Positions 54,155-61,872 of a stretch of 64,000 bases of DNA are shown piece by piece. The position numbers and the translations under genes are program-made. Numbering within the stretch: position 1 is the first letter of the stretch; every line of letters begins with the position of its first letter. The stretch is from the NCBI RefSeq assembly GCF_036607905.1, contig NZ_CP144555.1, forward strand, positions 620,001-684,000, given 5' to 3'. Source of the stretch: Streptomyces sp. SCSIO 75703. GTDB taxonomy: Bacteria; Actinomycetota; Actinomycetes; Streptomycetales; Streptomycetaceae. A model generated the notes under the pieces. It made no database searches and was not told where the DNA came from. It saw only the letters and a list, made by a program, of their open reading frames with translations.

Positions 54155-54726
54155 TCCGGGGGAGAAGCGTGGGCATCGGCAGGCAGATGCGCCGCCTCTG
54201 CGGCGAGCTGGTCGGCGAGCTGACGCTGCCGGCCCCCGCGCGGCCGGTCGACCTGTGCACCCAGCTCTGCGAGGCGATGAGCCGGCGCCGGGGCCGCCCG
54301 GTCCGCTTCTGCCTCTCCGCGTTCCCGCCGGGCACGGCGAGCGGGCTGTGGCTCGACATGGCCGACCAGGACCTCGTGGTGGTCGAGGAACACACCGCCC
54401 CCGACCACCAGTTGGTGATCCTGGGTCACGAACTGTGGCATATGCACGCCGGGCACCGCGGCCACCGGGTGGAGGGCGTGCCGGTCGCCGCCCGACTGCT
54501 GGGCCAGGGCCTCGGCGAGGTCGACGGGGAGGCGCTGCGGGCCACCGTGCGCGCGGTGGCCGCCCGGTCCCGCTTCGATCTGGCCGACGAACGCGAGGCC
54601 GAGGGCTTCGGCCTGCTGCTCGCCAGCAAGTGCCGTACGTGGCTGGAGGGTTCGTCGCTCCGCGGGCCGGTGCAGCGGGACCATCTGGCGGGGCGCATCG
54701 AGACGTCGCTGGGCTACCTGGGCTGA
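54151..54726 (+). CDS. HExxH metalloprotease-like protein (ImmA/IrrE-like partner of XRE)
   Basis: A 191-residue protein. The zinc-protease motif HELWHMHAGH lies near residue 92, in DHQLVILGHELWHMHAGHRG, preceded by DMADQDLVVVEEHTAP, the strand order of ImmA/IrrE peptidases. No signal peptide. Such proteins cleave their partner regulator, and the upstream XRE protein is the natural candidate. GTG 54151 overlaps the upstream stop; a GTG at 54169 with GGGGGAG in front is an alternative start. Confidence 0.78.
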   Translation: MIRGRSVGIGRQMRRLCGELVGELTLPAPARPVDLCTQLCEAMSRRRGRPVRFCLSAFPPGTASGLWLDMADQDLVVVEEHTAPDHQLVILGHELWHMHAGHRGHRVEGVPVAARLLGQGLGEVDGEALRATVRAVAARSRFDLADEREAEGFGLLLASKCRTWLEGSSLRGPVQRDHLAGRIETSLGYLG

Positions 54727-54831
54727 CGGGCGCGGCGCGGCCGGATTGTCGGTGGCGGGCGGCAAGCTGGTGACGTGCGCCCGCCGTGCGGGCCACGGTG
54801 ACCGCCGATGTCGTTGTGGGGAGACCGACCG

Positions 54832-55074
54832 ATGACCACCGCCGTACCGACCGACCGTGAACGCGGCGCCGTCCAGGCGTACTTGCGGCTGCTCAGCACC
54901 GTGCGGGCGGGCCTCGACGCGCCGGGCGGGCCGGCCGCGGTGCCGCCCGGCGTCCTCGACGAGGCGGAGTCGGCACTGCGGGCGGCGGGCCTGTCCGGCA
55001 CCGAGGAGTCCTTCTTCCGGCTCCTGCGCGCCTGGTTCCCGCCGGCCGACGGCCCTGCCGCGCCGGGCGCCTGA
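54832..55074 (+). CDS. small hypothetical helical protein (80 aa)
   Basis: An 80-residue protein starting MTTAVPTDRERGAVQAYLRL. It looks all-helical with an acidic middle (VLDEAESALRAAGLSGTEE). ATG 54832 follows GGGGAG by 8 nt. It stands 105 bp behind the XRE/HExxH pair and may belong to the same unit. No family is recognised. Its stop abuts that of the PPTase gene on the other strand. Confidence 0.6.
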   Translation: MTTAVPTDRERGAVQAYLRLLSTVRAGLDAPGGPAAVPPGVLDEAESALRAAGLSGTEESFFRLLRAWFPPADGPAAPGA

Positions 55075-55776
55075 TCACGGGCCGGCGCGCACCGGGGCGG
55101 GCGGGTGCGGGACCGTGACCGCGGTGGCCAGGAGCCCCCGGCCGGCCGTCCAGCGGCCCTCGAAGTGCGTCAGGCGCCGGCCGCCCACCGAGGGCCCGGG
55201 GACCAGGAGCGCGGCACGCAGCCCGCCCCGGCGCCCACCGGCGTCCACCGAGATCTCGATGTCCGCCTCCATGAAGTCCAGCCACGCCCCGGTGAGCGGG
55301 AACCACGCCTTGTAGACGGACTCCTTGGCGCTGAACAGCAGCCGTTCCCAGTGGACGCCGGGCGCCCGCGCCGCCAGCGTCCGCAGCCGCCGCGCCTCCT
55401 CGGGCAGGGCCACGGCGGACAGCACCCCGTCGGGCAGCGGACCGTCGGGCTCGGCGTCGATGCCGAGGGAGACCAGCTCCGTGGCGCGGACCAGCGCGGC
55501 GGCGCAGTAGCCGTCGCAGTGGGTCATGCTGCCCACCAGCCCGGCGGGCCAGAGCGGCGCCCCCCGCTCGCCGCTGAGCACGGCCTGCGGGGCCACGCCC
55601 AGTTTCTCCATCGCGCGCCGGGCGCAGGAGCGCACCGCGGTGAACTCGCGGCGCCGTTTGGCGACGGCCCGCGCCACGAGGGCCTCCTCCTCGGGGTAGA
55701 GCGGGGAGCGGGCGGCGTCGTCCAGACCGTGGGCCTCCACCGCGACGACCGGCTCCGGCAGCAGCTCCTCGATCAA
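55075..55776 (-). CDS. 4'-phosphopantetheinyl transferase (Sfp/EntD type)
   Basis: A 233-residue PPTase that loads phosphopantetheine from CoA onto carrier proteins of polyketide, peptide and fatty-acid synthases. Conserved motifs: SMTHCDGYCAAAL, LVSLGIDAEPDG with the Mg-binding Asp, and LLFSAKESVYKAWFPLTG (the (W/F)SxKESxxK signature). The start is TTG at 55776, overlapping the metallophosphoesterase stop (TTGA) with GAAGGA 8 nt before; no ATG/GTG fits. Corresponds in type and place to SCO6673 of S. coelicolor (from memory), so it may serve biosynthetic clusters elsewhere. Confidence 0.9.
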   Translation of the reverse strand: MIEELLPEPVVAVEAHGLDDAARSPLYPEEEALVARAVAKRRREFTAVRSCARRAMEKLGVAPQAVLSGERGAPLWPAGLVGSMTHCDGYCAAALVRATELVSLGIDAEPDGPLPDGVLSAVALPEEARRLRTLAARAPGVHWERLLFSAKESVYKAWFPLTGAWLDFMEADIEISVDAGGRRGGLRAALLVPGPSVGGRRLTHFEGRWTAGRGLLATAVTVPHPPAPVRAGP

Positions 55777-56636
55777 CGCGCCGTGTCCTTCCCCGGCAGG
55801 ATCTGGCGCAGCCGGCCGGGCGGGCGGTTCCGTTCGCGCCACTCCCGGGGGTAGCCCACCGACACCTCCTCGAAGCGGACCCCCTCGTGCCAGGTGGTCC
55901 GGGGGATGTGGAGGTGTCCGTAGACCATCGTGTCGACCCGGAAGCGGCGGTGCCAGTCGGCGGTCAGGGTGGTGCCGCACCACATGGCGAACTCCGGGTA
56001 CCGCAGCACCTCGGTGGGGTGGCGGTCCAGCGGGTAGTGGCCGACCAGGACCGTCGGCAGGTCCTCCGGCAGCTCGGCGAGCCGGCGTTCGGTCCCGGCG
56101 ACCCGCGCCCGGCACCACGCCTCGCGGCTGGGGTACGGGTCGGGGTGCAGCAGGTACTCGTCGGTGCAGATCACGCCGGTGCCGTGGGCGTAGGCCAGCC
56201 CCTCGTCCTTGGTCGAGGTGCCCGCGGGCAGGAACGAGTAGTCGTAGAGCAGGAAGAGCGGGGCGACGACCGCGGGGCCGCCCTCGCCCTCCCACACCGG
56301 GTAGGGGTCCTCGGGCGTCGTCACGCCGAGGGAGCGGCACATCTCGACGAGGTGCCGGTAGCGGGCCTCGCCGCGCAGTGCGGTGGCGGTGTCCCTGGGG
56401 TGGGTCCACAGCTCGTGGTTGCCGGGGGTCCAGACGACCCGGCGGAATCGGCCGGCCAGGGTGGCGAGCGCCCAGCGGATGTCGGTCACGGTCTCGCCCA
56501 CGTCGCCGGCGACCAGCAGCCAGTCCTCGTCGGAGGCGGGCCGCATCGCCTCGACCAGGGCACGGTTCTCCTCGTGGCCGACGTGCAGGTCGCTGATGGC
56601 CCACAGCCGCCCAGGACCACCGGTCCTCCCCGTCAT
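55773..56636 (-). CDS. calcineurin-like metallophosphoesterase
   Basis: A 287-residue phosphoesterase with the full dinuclear metal set: ISDLHVGHEEN (DxH), LLVAGDVGE (GD), WTPGNHELWTH (GNHE), VLVGHYPLDRH and MVYGHLHIPR (GHxH). Substrate unknown. It is encoded directly upstream of the PPTase and coupled to it, an arrangement conserved in Streptomyces as I remember it; the enzyme might recycle a phosphopantetheine-derived product (speculative). ATG 56636 follows GGAGT. Confidence 0.9.
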   Translation of the reverse strand: MTGRTGGPGRLWAISDLHVGHEENRALVEAMRPASDEDWLLVAGDVGETVTDIRWALATLAGRFRRVVWTPGNHELWTHPRDTATALRGEARYRHLVEMCRSLGVTTPEDPYPVWEGEGGPAVVAPLFLLYDYSFLPAGTSTKDEGLAYAHGTGVICTDEYLLHPDPYPSREAWCRARVAGTERRLAELPEDLPTVLVGHYPLDRHPTEVLRYPEFAMWCGTTLTADWHRRFRVDTMVYGHLHIPRTTWHEGVRFEEVSVGYPREWRERNRPPGRLRQILPGKDTAR

Positions 56637-56980
56637 CCCCACTCCTTCGCGCACCCCTGCGACGGTAGGGGATCACATCCGCCCGCGCCGCCACAAGACC
56701 GCACCGACGCCGCCGGACGGCGGTATCCCGCCACCCCCGCACCGGCGTGGCGTGGCGCGGGCCCCGCGGCGCGTGGTGCGCCGGACGGCCCGCGTGGCCC
56801 TGTGACCGTCCCGCCGCCTCCGTTCCGGGCCTCCCCTCCGCGCGGGACGGCCCGGCTGCCCCTCCGTCCCGCCCCGCAGGGCACGGTCTCCGCGGCTGTC
56901 CGCGCCCGGGGAAAGGCGGCCACCGGGATCTCACGCGTACGCGACCGGGGCGTCCGACCGGACCTGGCCCCGGGGACCGG
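56637..56980. other. intergenic region without recognised elements
   Basis: A 344-bp GC-rich gap between two minus-strand genes (GH4 downstream end and the metallophosphoesterase start). No gene, strong hairpin or operator is evident. Confidence 0.4.
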
Positions 56981-58318
56981 TCAGCGCAGGTAGGCGAGGC
57001 CGGGGTGGACGGCGGTGTAGCCGTCGACGAGGCGGCGGGCGACGTCCACCGAGTCGACGAGCGGGTGCAGGGCGAACGCCTTGACGGCCGTGGCGCGCGA
57101 GCCGGTCGAGGCCGCCGCCAGCACCTCCCGCTCGACGGCCTTGACCGCGCAGACCAGGGCGGTGGCGTGCGCGGGCAGCGGGCCGGCCGCCAGCGGCCGC
57201 GCGCCGTTCGCGCCGACCAGGCAGGGCACCTCGACGACGGCGTCGGCGTCGAGCGCGGCCAGGGTGCGGCGGTTGCGGACGTTGAGGATCAGGGTGGCGC
57301 GCTCGTCGCGGGCGATGGCCCGCATCAGGGCGAGGGCGACCTTCTCGTAGCCGCCGGAGAGGTCCTCGGCCTCGCGCTCGCCCGCGCCCGCGGTCTCCCG
57401 GTTCTCGGCCATGTAGGTGGCCTCGCGTTCGGCCCGGGTGCGCTCCCAGGCGGCGAGGGCGGCGGTGCCGGGGCGGCGCGCCTCCTCGTAGAAGCGGTCC
57501 TGCTGGGTCTGGAGGAAGGCACCCCGGGTGGGGCCGGGCCGCCGTCCGGCGCGGACGGCCTCGCGGTGGAAGTAGTAGTAGTGCAGGTACTCGTTGGGGA
57601 CGGCGCCGAGGGCGCGCAGCCAGTCGGCGCCGAAGAGCCGGCCCTCCTCGACGGTGCCGAGCAGCCCGGGGTCGGCGAGCAGGCGCGGCAGTTCGTCGCG
57701 GCCGTCGACGCGCACCGCGCTGACCCAGCCGAGGTGGTTGAGGCCCGCGTAGTCGATCGCCGCCCGGCCCGGATCGGCGCCGAGGGCGCGGGCGAGGCGG
57801 CGGCCGAGGCCGACCGGCGAGTCGCAGATGCCGATGACGCGGTCGCCGAGGTGGCGGGACATGGCCTCGGTGACCAGTCCGGCGGGGTTGGTGAAGTTGA
57901 CGACCCAGGCGTCCGGGGCGAGCCGGGCCACCCGGCGGGCGAGGTCGACGGCGACCGGCACGGTGCGCAGCCCGTAGGCGATGCCGCCCGCGCCGACCGT
58001 CTCCTGGCCGAGGACGCCCTCGGCGAAGGCGATCCGCTCGTCCTGGGCCCGGCCCTCCAGACCGCCGACGCGGATCGCGGAGAACACGAACCGGGCGTCG
58101 CGCAGCGCCGTGTCCAGGTCGGCCGTGGCGGTCACCGCGGGCGCGTCGGGCACTCCGGCGGCCTGCTCGGCCAGGACCCGGGTGACCGCGGCCAGCCGGT
58201 CGGGGTCGGTGTCGTGCAGCACCACCTCGCTCACCCGGCCCTCGGCGCGGTCCCCGAGGAGCGCCCCGTACACCAGCGGCACCCGGAATCCGCCGCCTCC
58301 CACGATCGTCAGCCTCAT
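56981..58318 (-). CDS. GH4 family 6-phospho-beta-glucosidase-like enzyme
   Basis: A 445-residue family 4 glycosidase, which uses NAD+ and a divalent metal in a redox-elimination mechanism. Seen: N-terminal dinucleotide fold MRLTIVGGGGFRVPLVYGAL, WVVNFTNPAGLVTEAMSRHL, the metal-ligand Cys in IGICDSPVGLGRR, and LNHLGWVSAVRVDG. It acts in the cytoplasm on (6-phospho-)beta-glucosides. ATG 58318 is preceded by GGGGAC and by three GGGAGAGC repeats. Divergent IclR gene is the probable regulator. Confidence 0.9.
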   Translation of the reverse strand: MRLTIVGGGGFRVPLVYGALLGDRAEGRVSEVVLHDTDPDRLAAVTRVLAEQAAGVPDAPAVTATADLDTALRDARFVFSAIRVGGLEGRAQDERIAFAEGVLGQETVGAGGIAYGLRTVPVAVDLARRVARLAPDAWVVNFTNPAGLVTEAMSRHLGDRVIGICDSPVGLGRRLARALGADPGRAAIDYAGLNHLGWVSAVRVDGRDELPRLLADPGLLGTVEEGRLFGADWLRALGAVPNEYLHYYYFHREAVRAGRRPGPTRGAFLQTQQDRFYEEARRPGTAALAAWERTRAEREATYMAENRETAGAGEREAEDLSGGYEKVALALMRAIARDERATLILNVRNRRTLAALDADAVVEVPCLVGANGARPLAAGPLPAHATALVCAVKAVEREVLAAASTGSRATAVKAFALHPLVDSVDVARRLVDGYTAVHPGLAYLR

Positions 58319-58329
58319 GTCCGCGTCCC

Positions 58330-58353
58330 CTCTCCCGCTCTCCCGCTCTCCCG
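58330..58353. repeat. three 8-bp tandem repeats in the GH4 leader
   Basis: CTCTCCCG occurs three times head to tail at 58330-58353. On the minus strand this reads as repeated GGGAGAG, i.e. three Shine-Dalgarno-like boxes 12-35 nt before the GH4 ATG. Confidence 0.75.
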
Positions 58354-58404
58354 GGGTCCGTGCTTCCGGCCCGGCGCCGATCATGGCATGTCCCGACGGC
58401 CGGT

Positions 58405-58426
58405 CCGCGGCCTCGCGGGGCCGCGG
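58405..58426. promoter_or_regulatory. inverted repeat between GH4 and IclR genes
   Basis: CCGCGGCC (58405-58412) and GGCCGCGG (58419-58426) form a perfect inverted repeat with a 6-nt loop in the 282-bp divergent region. It could be an operator or hairpin; GC-rich palindromes arise easily here, so the call is weak. Confidence 0.3.
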
Positions 58427-58600
58427 CACGTGCGGAATGAGCGCGTCCACCCCCTGGGCCGGAAGGCCGCGGAGACGTACCCTCTGGCCGACACCCGCAT
58501 CCGCCGCGCGGCCCGCCCGCGTACCGCCGCCGACCTGCTCCGACGCTCCCGGACCCCGCTCCTCCCCCGTGACTCCACCGACCCCGAAGGGACGCCCGGC

Positions 58601-59386
58601 ATGACCGTCCGTTCCGCGCCAGAGCGGCTGCTGGCCGTGCTCGCCGCCTTCGACCACGCGCACCCGGCCCTGAGCCTCACGGACATCAGCCGGCGGGCCG
58701 GACTGAGCCTCACCACGGCGCACCGCCTGGTGGGCGCCCTCGCCGAGTGGGGCGCGCTGGAGCGGGACGCGGAGGGGCTCTACCACGTGGGGCTGCGGCT
58801 CTGGGAGATCGCCGTGCTCGCCCCGCGCGGCCTGGCGCTGCGCCAGGCGGCACTGCCGTACCTGGAGGACCTGTACGAGGCGACGCACGAGAACGTGCAA
58901 CTGGCGGTGCGCGACGGGGACGACGTGGTCTACGTGGAGTGGCTGTCGGGCCGCTCGGCGGTGGACGTGCACATCCGGGTCGGTGGGCGCTGGCCCCTGC
59001 ACGCGACCGGGGTCGGCCTCGCGTTGCTCGCGCACGGCACGCCGGAGTACCAGGGCGCCTACTGTGCGGGGCCGCTGGCCGCCTTCACCCCGTTCACGAT
59101 CACGGACCCGGTGCGGCTGCGCCGGGTGCTGGCGGAGGTGCGGCGCACCGGGGCGGCGGTGAGCGACCGGCAGGTGACCGGCGACGCGCTGTCGGTGGCG
59201 GCGCCGGTGCGCGGCGGGGACGGCGCGGTGGCCGCCGCCGTGTCGGTGGTGGTGCCGCGTGCGGGGGCGGCCGTGCCGACGCTGGTCCCGGCGGTGCGGC
59301 TGGCGGCGCGGGGGATCTCGCGGGCGCTCGGCTGGCGGCCCGCGCCCTCCGTGCGGCCGGGGGTGCGGTACCCGGTCGTCGGGTGA
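58601..59386 (+). CDS. IclR family transcriptional regulator
   Basis: A 261-residue IclR regulator. The winged HTH is RLLAVLAAFDHAHPALSLTD to ISRRAGLSLTTAHRLVGAL, and the effector domain follows (ENVQLAVRDGDDVVYVEWLS; RWPLHATGVGLALLAHG; LSVAAPVRGGDGAVAAAVSV). Divergent from the GH4 gene, which it probably controls. ATG 58601 follows GAAGG at a long spacing. Confidence 0.9.
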   Translation: MTVRSAPERLLAVLAAFDHAHPALSLTDISRRAGLSLTTAHRLVGALAEWGALERDAEGLYHVGLRLWEIAVLAPRGLALRQAALPYLEDLYEATHENVQLAVRDGDDVVYVEWLSGRSAVDVHIRVGGRWPLHATGVGLALLAHGTPEYQGAYCAGPLAAFTPFTITDPVRLRRVLAEVRRTGAAVSDRQVTGDALSVAAPVRGGDGAVAAAVSVVVPRAGAAVPTLVPAVRLAARGISRALGWRPAPSVRPGVRYPVVG

Positions 59387-59642
59387 CGGGGGCGGGCGGG
59401 GGACGGGAGCGGGGCCGGGGGGCCGGGGACCGGGGGTCGCGGACGAGGGCGGGACCACGGACGGGGCGACGGACCAGGGCCGAGGGCGGGACGAGGGAGA
59501 GGACCGTGGCGGCCCGGGGTGGCGGCGACGCCCCCGGTTGCGCCCATTGGTCTGATTCACGGAGTGAACTCCCCTACTCCGCAAGGACTTTCTCGGCTTC
59601 ACCTCTTGACGGCGGATACGTCTCAGAGCACATTGGCCGCAT
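59387..59642. other. G-rich spacer and GH16 promoter region
   Basis: The first ~150 bp are almost pure G/C with repeated GGGG(C/A) words, an IclR 3' region without a clear hairpin. From 59535 base composition becomes AT-richer and TTGACG (59606-59611) with CACATT (59629-59634) at a 17-bp spacing is a possible promoter for the GH16 gene. Confidence 0.45.
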
Positions 59643-59660
59643 CCTGAGAGCGCTCTCAGG
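59643..59660. promoter_or_regulatory. LacI-family-type operator before the GH16 gene
   Basis: CCTGAGAGCGCTCTCAGG is a perfect 18-bp palindrome with the AGCGCT centre typical of LacI-family (CebR-like) operators before Streptomyces polysaccharidase genes. It lies directly downstream of the proposed promoter and 76 bp before the start codon. Confidence 0.8.
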
Positions 59661-59735
59661 CGCGGTTCCCGCGACCGCCCGCGCGCTCCGTGGTGACCCA
59701 CCCCTCACACCCCCGCACCCGAGAGGCGACCCCCC

Positions 59736-61130
59736 ATGAGTGAGACCTCCGGCACGCCCAGACGCCGTCCCTGGCACCGGGCGCTGGTGGCCGTCGTCGG
59801 CGCGCTCGGCCTCGCCGCCGGCGCGACCGCCGTCACCGGCCCGTCCGCGAGCGCCGCCGCCCCGCCGCCCCCGTCCGGCTGGACGCAGGTCTTCGCCGAC
59901 GACTTCGACGGGCCGGCCGGCACCGGCGTGAACACCGACAACTGGCAGTACACGACCGGGACGTCGTACCCGGGCGGTCCCGCCAACTTCGGCACCGGCG
60001 AGATCGAGACGATGACGTCCAGCACGGACAACGTCTCCCTCGACGGCAACGGCAACCTCCGCATCACCCCGCGCCGCGACGCCGCCGGCAACTGGACCTC
60101 CGGCCGGATCGAGACCCGGCGCACCGACTTCCAGCCCCCGGCCGGCGGCGCCCTGCGCGTCGAGGCCCGCATCCAGGTCCCGAACGTCACCGGGGCCGCC
60201 GCCAAGGGCTACTGGCCGGCGTTCTGGATGCTCGGCAGCCCCTACCGGGGCAACTACTGGAACTGGCCCGGTGTCGGCGAGATCGACATCATGGAGAACA
60301 CCCAGGGCATCAACACGGTGTGGGCCACGATGCACTGCGGCACCTCGCCGGGCGGCCCGTGCAACGAGACCACCGGCATCGGCGGCAGCACCACGTGTCC
60401 CGGCGCCACCTGCCAGGCCGCCTTCCACACCTACGGCGTGGAGTGGGACCGCTCCAAGAGCGTCGAGGAGATCCGCTTCCTCGTCGACGGGAACCACTAC
60501 CACACCGTGCGCGCCGACCAGGTCGACGCGACGACCTGGGCCAACGCCACGAACCACGGATACTTCCTCATCCTCAACGTGGCCATGGGCGGCGGCTTCC
60601 CCGACGCGTTCGGCGGCGGCCCGGACGCCGGCACCCAGCCCGGCCACTCGATGCTGGTGGACTACGTGCGGGTGCTGTCCAGCGGCGGGGGCGGCACCAC
60701 TCCCCCGCCCTCCGGCAGCCGTGACGCCTACGGCACCATCCAGGCCGAGTCGTACGACGCCCAGTCCGGCGTGCTGACCGAGGTCACCACCGACTCCGGC
60801 GGCGGCCACAACCTCGCCGCGCTCGCCAACGGCGACTGGGCCCAGTACAAGGGCGTGCGGTTCGGCTCGACACCGGCCCGGCAGTTCACCGCGCGGGTGG
60901 CGAGCGGGGCCGCGACCGGGGTCAGCGGGCTGGTCGAGGTGCGTCTCGACAGCCGGGCCAACGCCCCGGTCGGCAGCTTCTCGGTGGGCGACACGGGCGG
61001 CTGGCAGTCGTGGCGGTCCGTGCCGGCCAACATCAGCCCGGTGACGGGCACCCACGACGTGTTCCTGACCTTCACCAGCGGGCAGCCGGCGGACTTCGTC
61101 AACGTCAACTGGTTCACCTTCGGGCGCTGA
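59736..61130 (+). CDS. secreted GH16 beta-glucanase with C-terminal CBM6
   Basis: A 464-residue exported glucanase (laminarinase-like). Signal peptide residues 1-40 (RRRPWHRALVAVVGALGLAA, cut near SASA). GH16 domain residues ~45-310 with catalytic motif GVGEIDIMEN (nucleophile Glu, acid/base Glu) near residue 181 and WPAFWMLGS before it. A GGGGTTPPPSGS linker leads to a CBM6-like domain (residues ~328-464: TIQAESYDAQSGV, VNWFTFGR at the end). Cys pairs such as HCGTSPGGPC may be disulphides. Acts on beta-1,3-(1,4-)glucans outside the cell; a LacI-type operator precedes it. ATG 59736. Confidence 0.93.
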   Translation: MSETSGTPRRRPWHRALVAVVGALGLAAGATAVTGPSASAAAPPPPSGWTQVFADDFDGPAGTGVNTDNWQYTTGTSYPGGPANFGTGEIETMTSSTDNVSLDGNGNLRITPRRDAAGNWTSGRIETRRTDFQPPAGGALRVEARIQVPNVTGAAAKGYWPAFWMLGSPYRGNYWNWPGVGEIDIMENTQGINTVWATMHCGTSPGGPCNETTGIGGSTTCPGATCQAAFHTYGVEWDRSKSVEEIRFLVDGNHYHTVRADQVDATTWANATNHGYFLILNVAMGGGFPDAFGGGPDAGTQPGHSMLVDYVRVLSSGGGGTTPPPSGSRDAYGTIQAESYDAQSGVLTEVTTDSGGGHNLAALANGDWAQYKGVRFGSTPARQFTARVASGAATGVSGLVEVRLDSRANAPVGSFSVGDTGGWQSWRSVPANISPVTGTHDVFLTFTSGQPADFVNVNWFTFGR

Positions 61131-61150
61131 CCCGGCGGCGACCGCGCGCA

Positions 61151-61183
61151 CCGAGGGGGCTCCGCACCGCGGGGCCCCCTCGG
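61151..61183. terminator. hairpin after the GH16 gene
   Basis: CCGAGGGGGC (61151-61160) pairs perfectly with GCCCCCTCGG (61174-61183), loop of 13 nt, 20 bp past the stop. Confidence 0.7.
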
Positions 61184-61490
61184 CCGTCCGACCGCGCCGG
61201 CCCGGGGGCGCACTCGTGGCGTCCGGGGGGTGCGGCGCAGGCGTCCTCGGTGCGCGCGAAGGCGGCGGTGCCACGGGCCGCGTGGTGCGAGCGCCCGGCG
61301 GTGACGGGCGGCCGGACCTCGGCGGTGGTGTCCGCCCGGGACGGCCGGCGCGGGCCGGGAGCCGACGTCGGCCGGGAGGTCGCCGGGGCGGGGCCCCGGG
61401 GCGATCGGACGGGCGCGGCCACCACTCCGGCGGGCTCCCCCGGCGCCCGGCCCGGGACAAGTCCGGGTACGGCCCCGCCCGGCCCCGCCC

Positions 61491-61582
61491 GGCCTCGTGC
61501 GGCCCGCGCGCACGGGGCCGAGGCGCTGGAGGCCCAGTTCCCGAGGTGAGGGACTCCTTCGCCCCGCGCGCACGGGGCCGAG
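61491..61582. repeat. two direct repeats 60 bp apart, CRISPR-repeat-like
   Basis: The 20-mer cccgcgcgcacggggccgag occurs at 61503-61522 and 61563-61582, exactly 60 bp apart. Extending 12 bp to the left gives 32-bp units (61491-61522 and 61551-61582) with 28 of 32 identities. The CCCCG...CGGGG stem and the ~60-bp period resemble type I-E repeats. Only two copies exist and no cas gene is in the window, so an array is not claimed. Confidence 0.6.
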
Positions 61583-61872
61583 ACCCGACCGCATGATCGA
61601 CCCCGTTCCGCGGTACCCGCACGACCGTGAGCAGGGTGGACCGTCCGTCGCGCCCGGCACCGAACACCCGCGGCGGCCCCAGCGGGGGAGGCAGGTCGCG
61701 GCATATCGGGACACCCTGTAGGGAAGGGGCCGGTCACCCCCGGCCCCGCGGACCGGTCACCGGCCGCGCCCGGCGGCCGGGAGGCGGTGCCCGCCGGGCG
61801 GCCCCGGCGGGCCGGGTGGGTACGGATGCGGTGCGACGACGGAGTCCTCGACGGCAAGGGAGTTGACGGGGA

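Larger units (their letters stand above)
61131..61872. other. 742-bp non-coding gap before zwf
   Basis: The longest gap in the window. It holds the GH16 terminator hairpin (61151-61183) and the pair of CRISPR-like direct repeats (61491-61582). No convincing gene is visible; open frames here are of arginine/proline-rich, non-coding composition. Confidence 0.5.

Noticed and set aside
53338..54765. Minus-strand frame opposite the XRE and HExxH genes
   Set aside because: No domain, and antisense to two coupled genes with good ribosome-binding sites.
61491..61582. A functional CRISPR array
   Set aside because: Two repeats only, no cas genes and no AT-rich leader; kept as a finding, not as a CRISPR feature.
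61497..61721. Small plus-strand frame containing RPARTGPR twice
   Set aside because: The peptide repeat only reflects the DNA repeat pair. There is no ribosome-binding site, and the sequence is Arg/Pro-rich like non-coding DNA.
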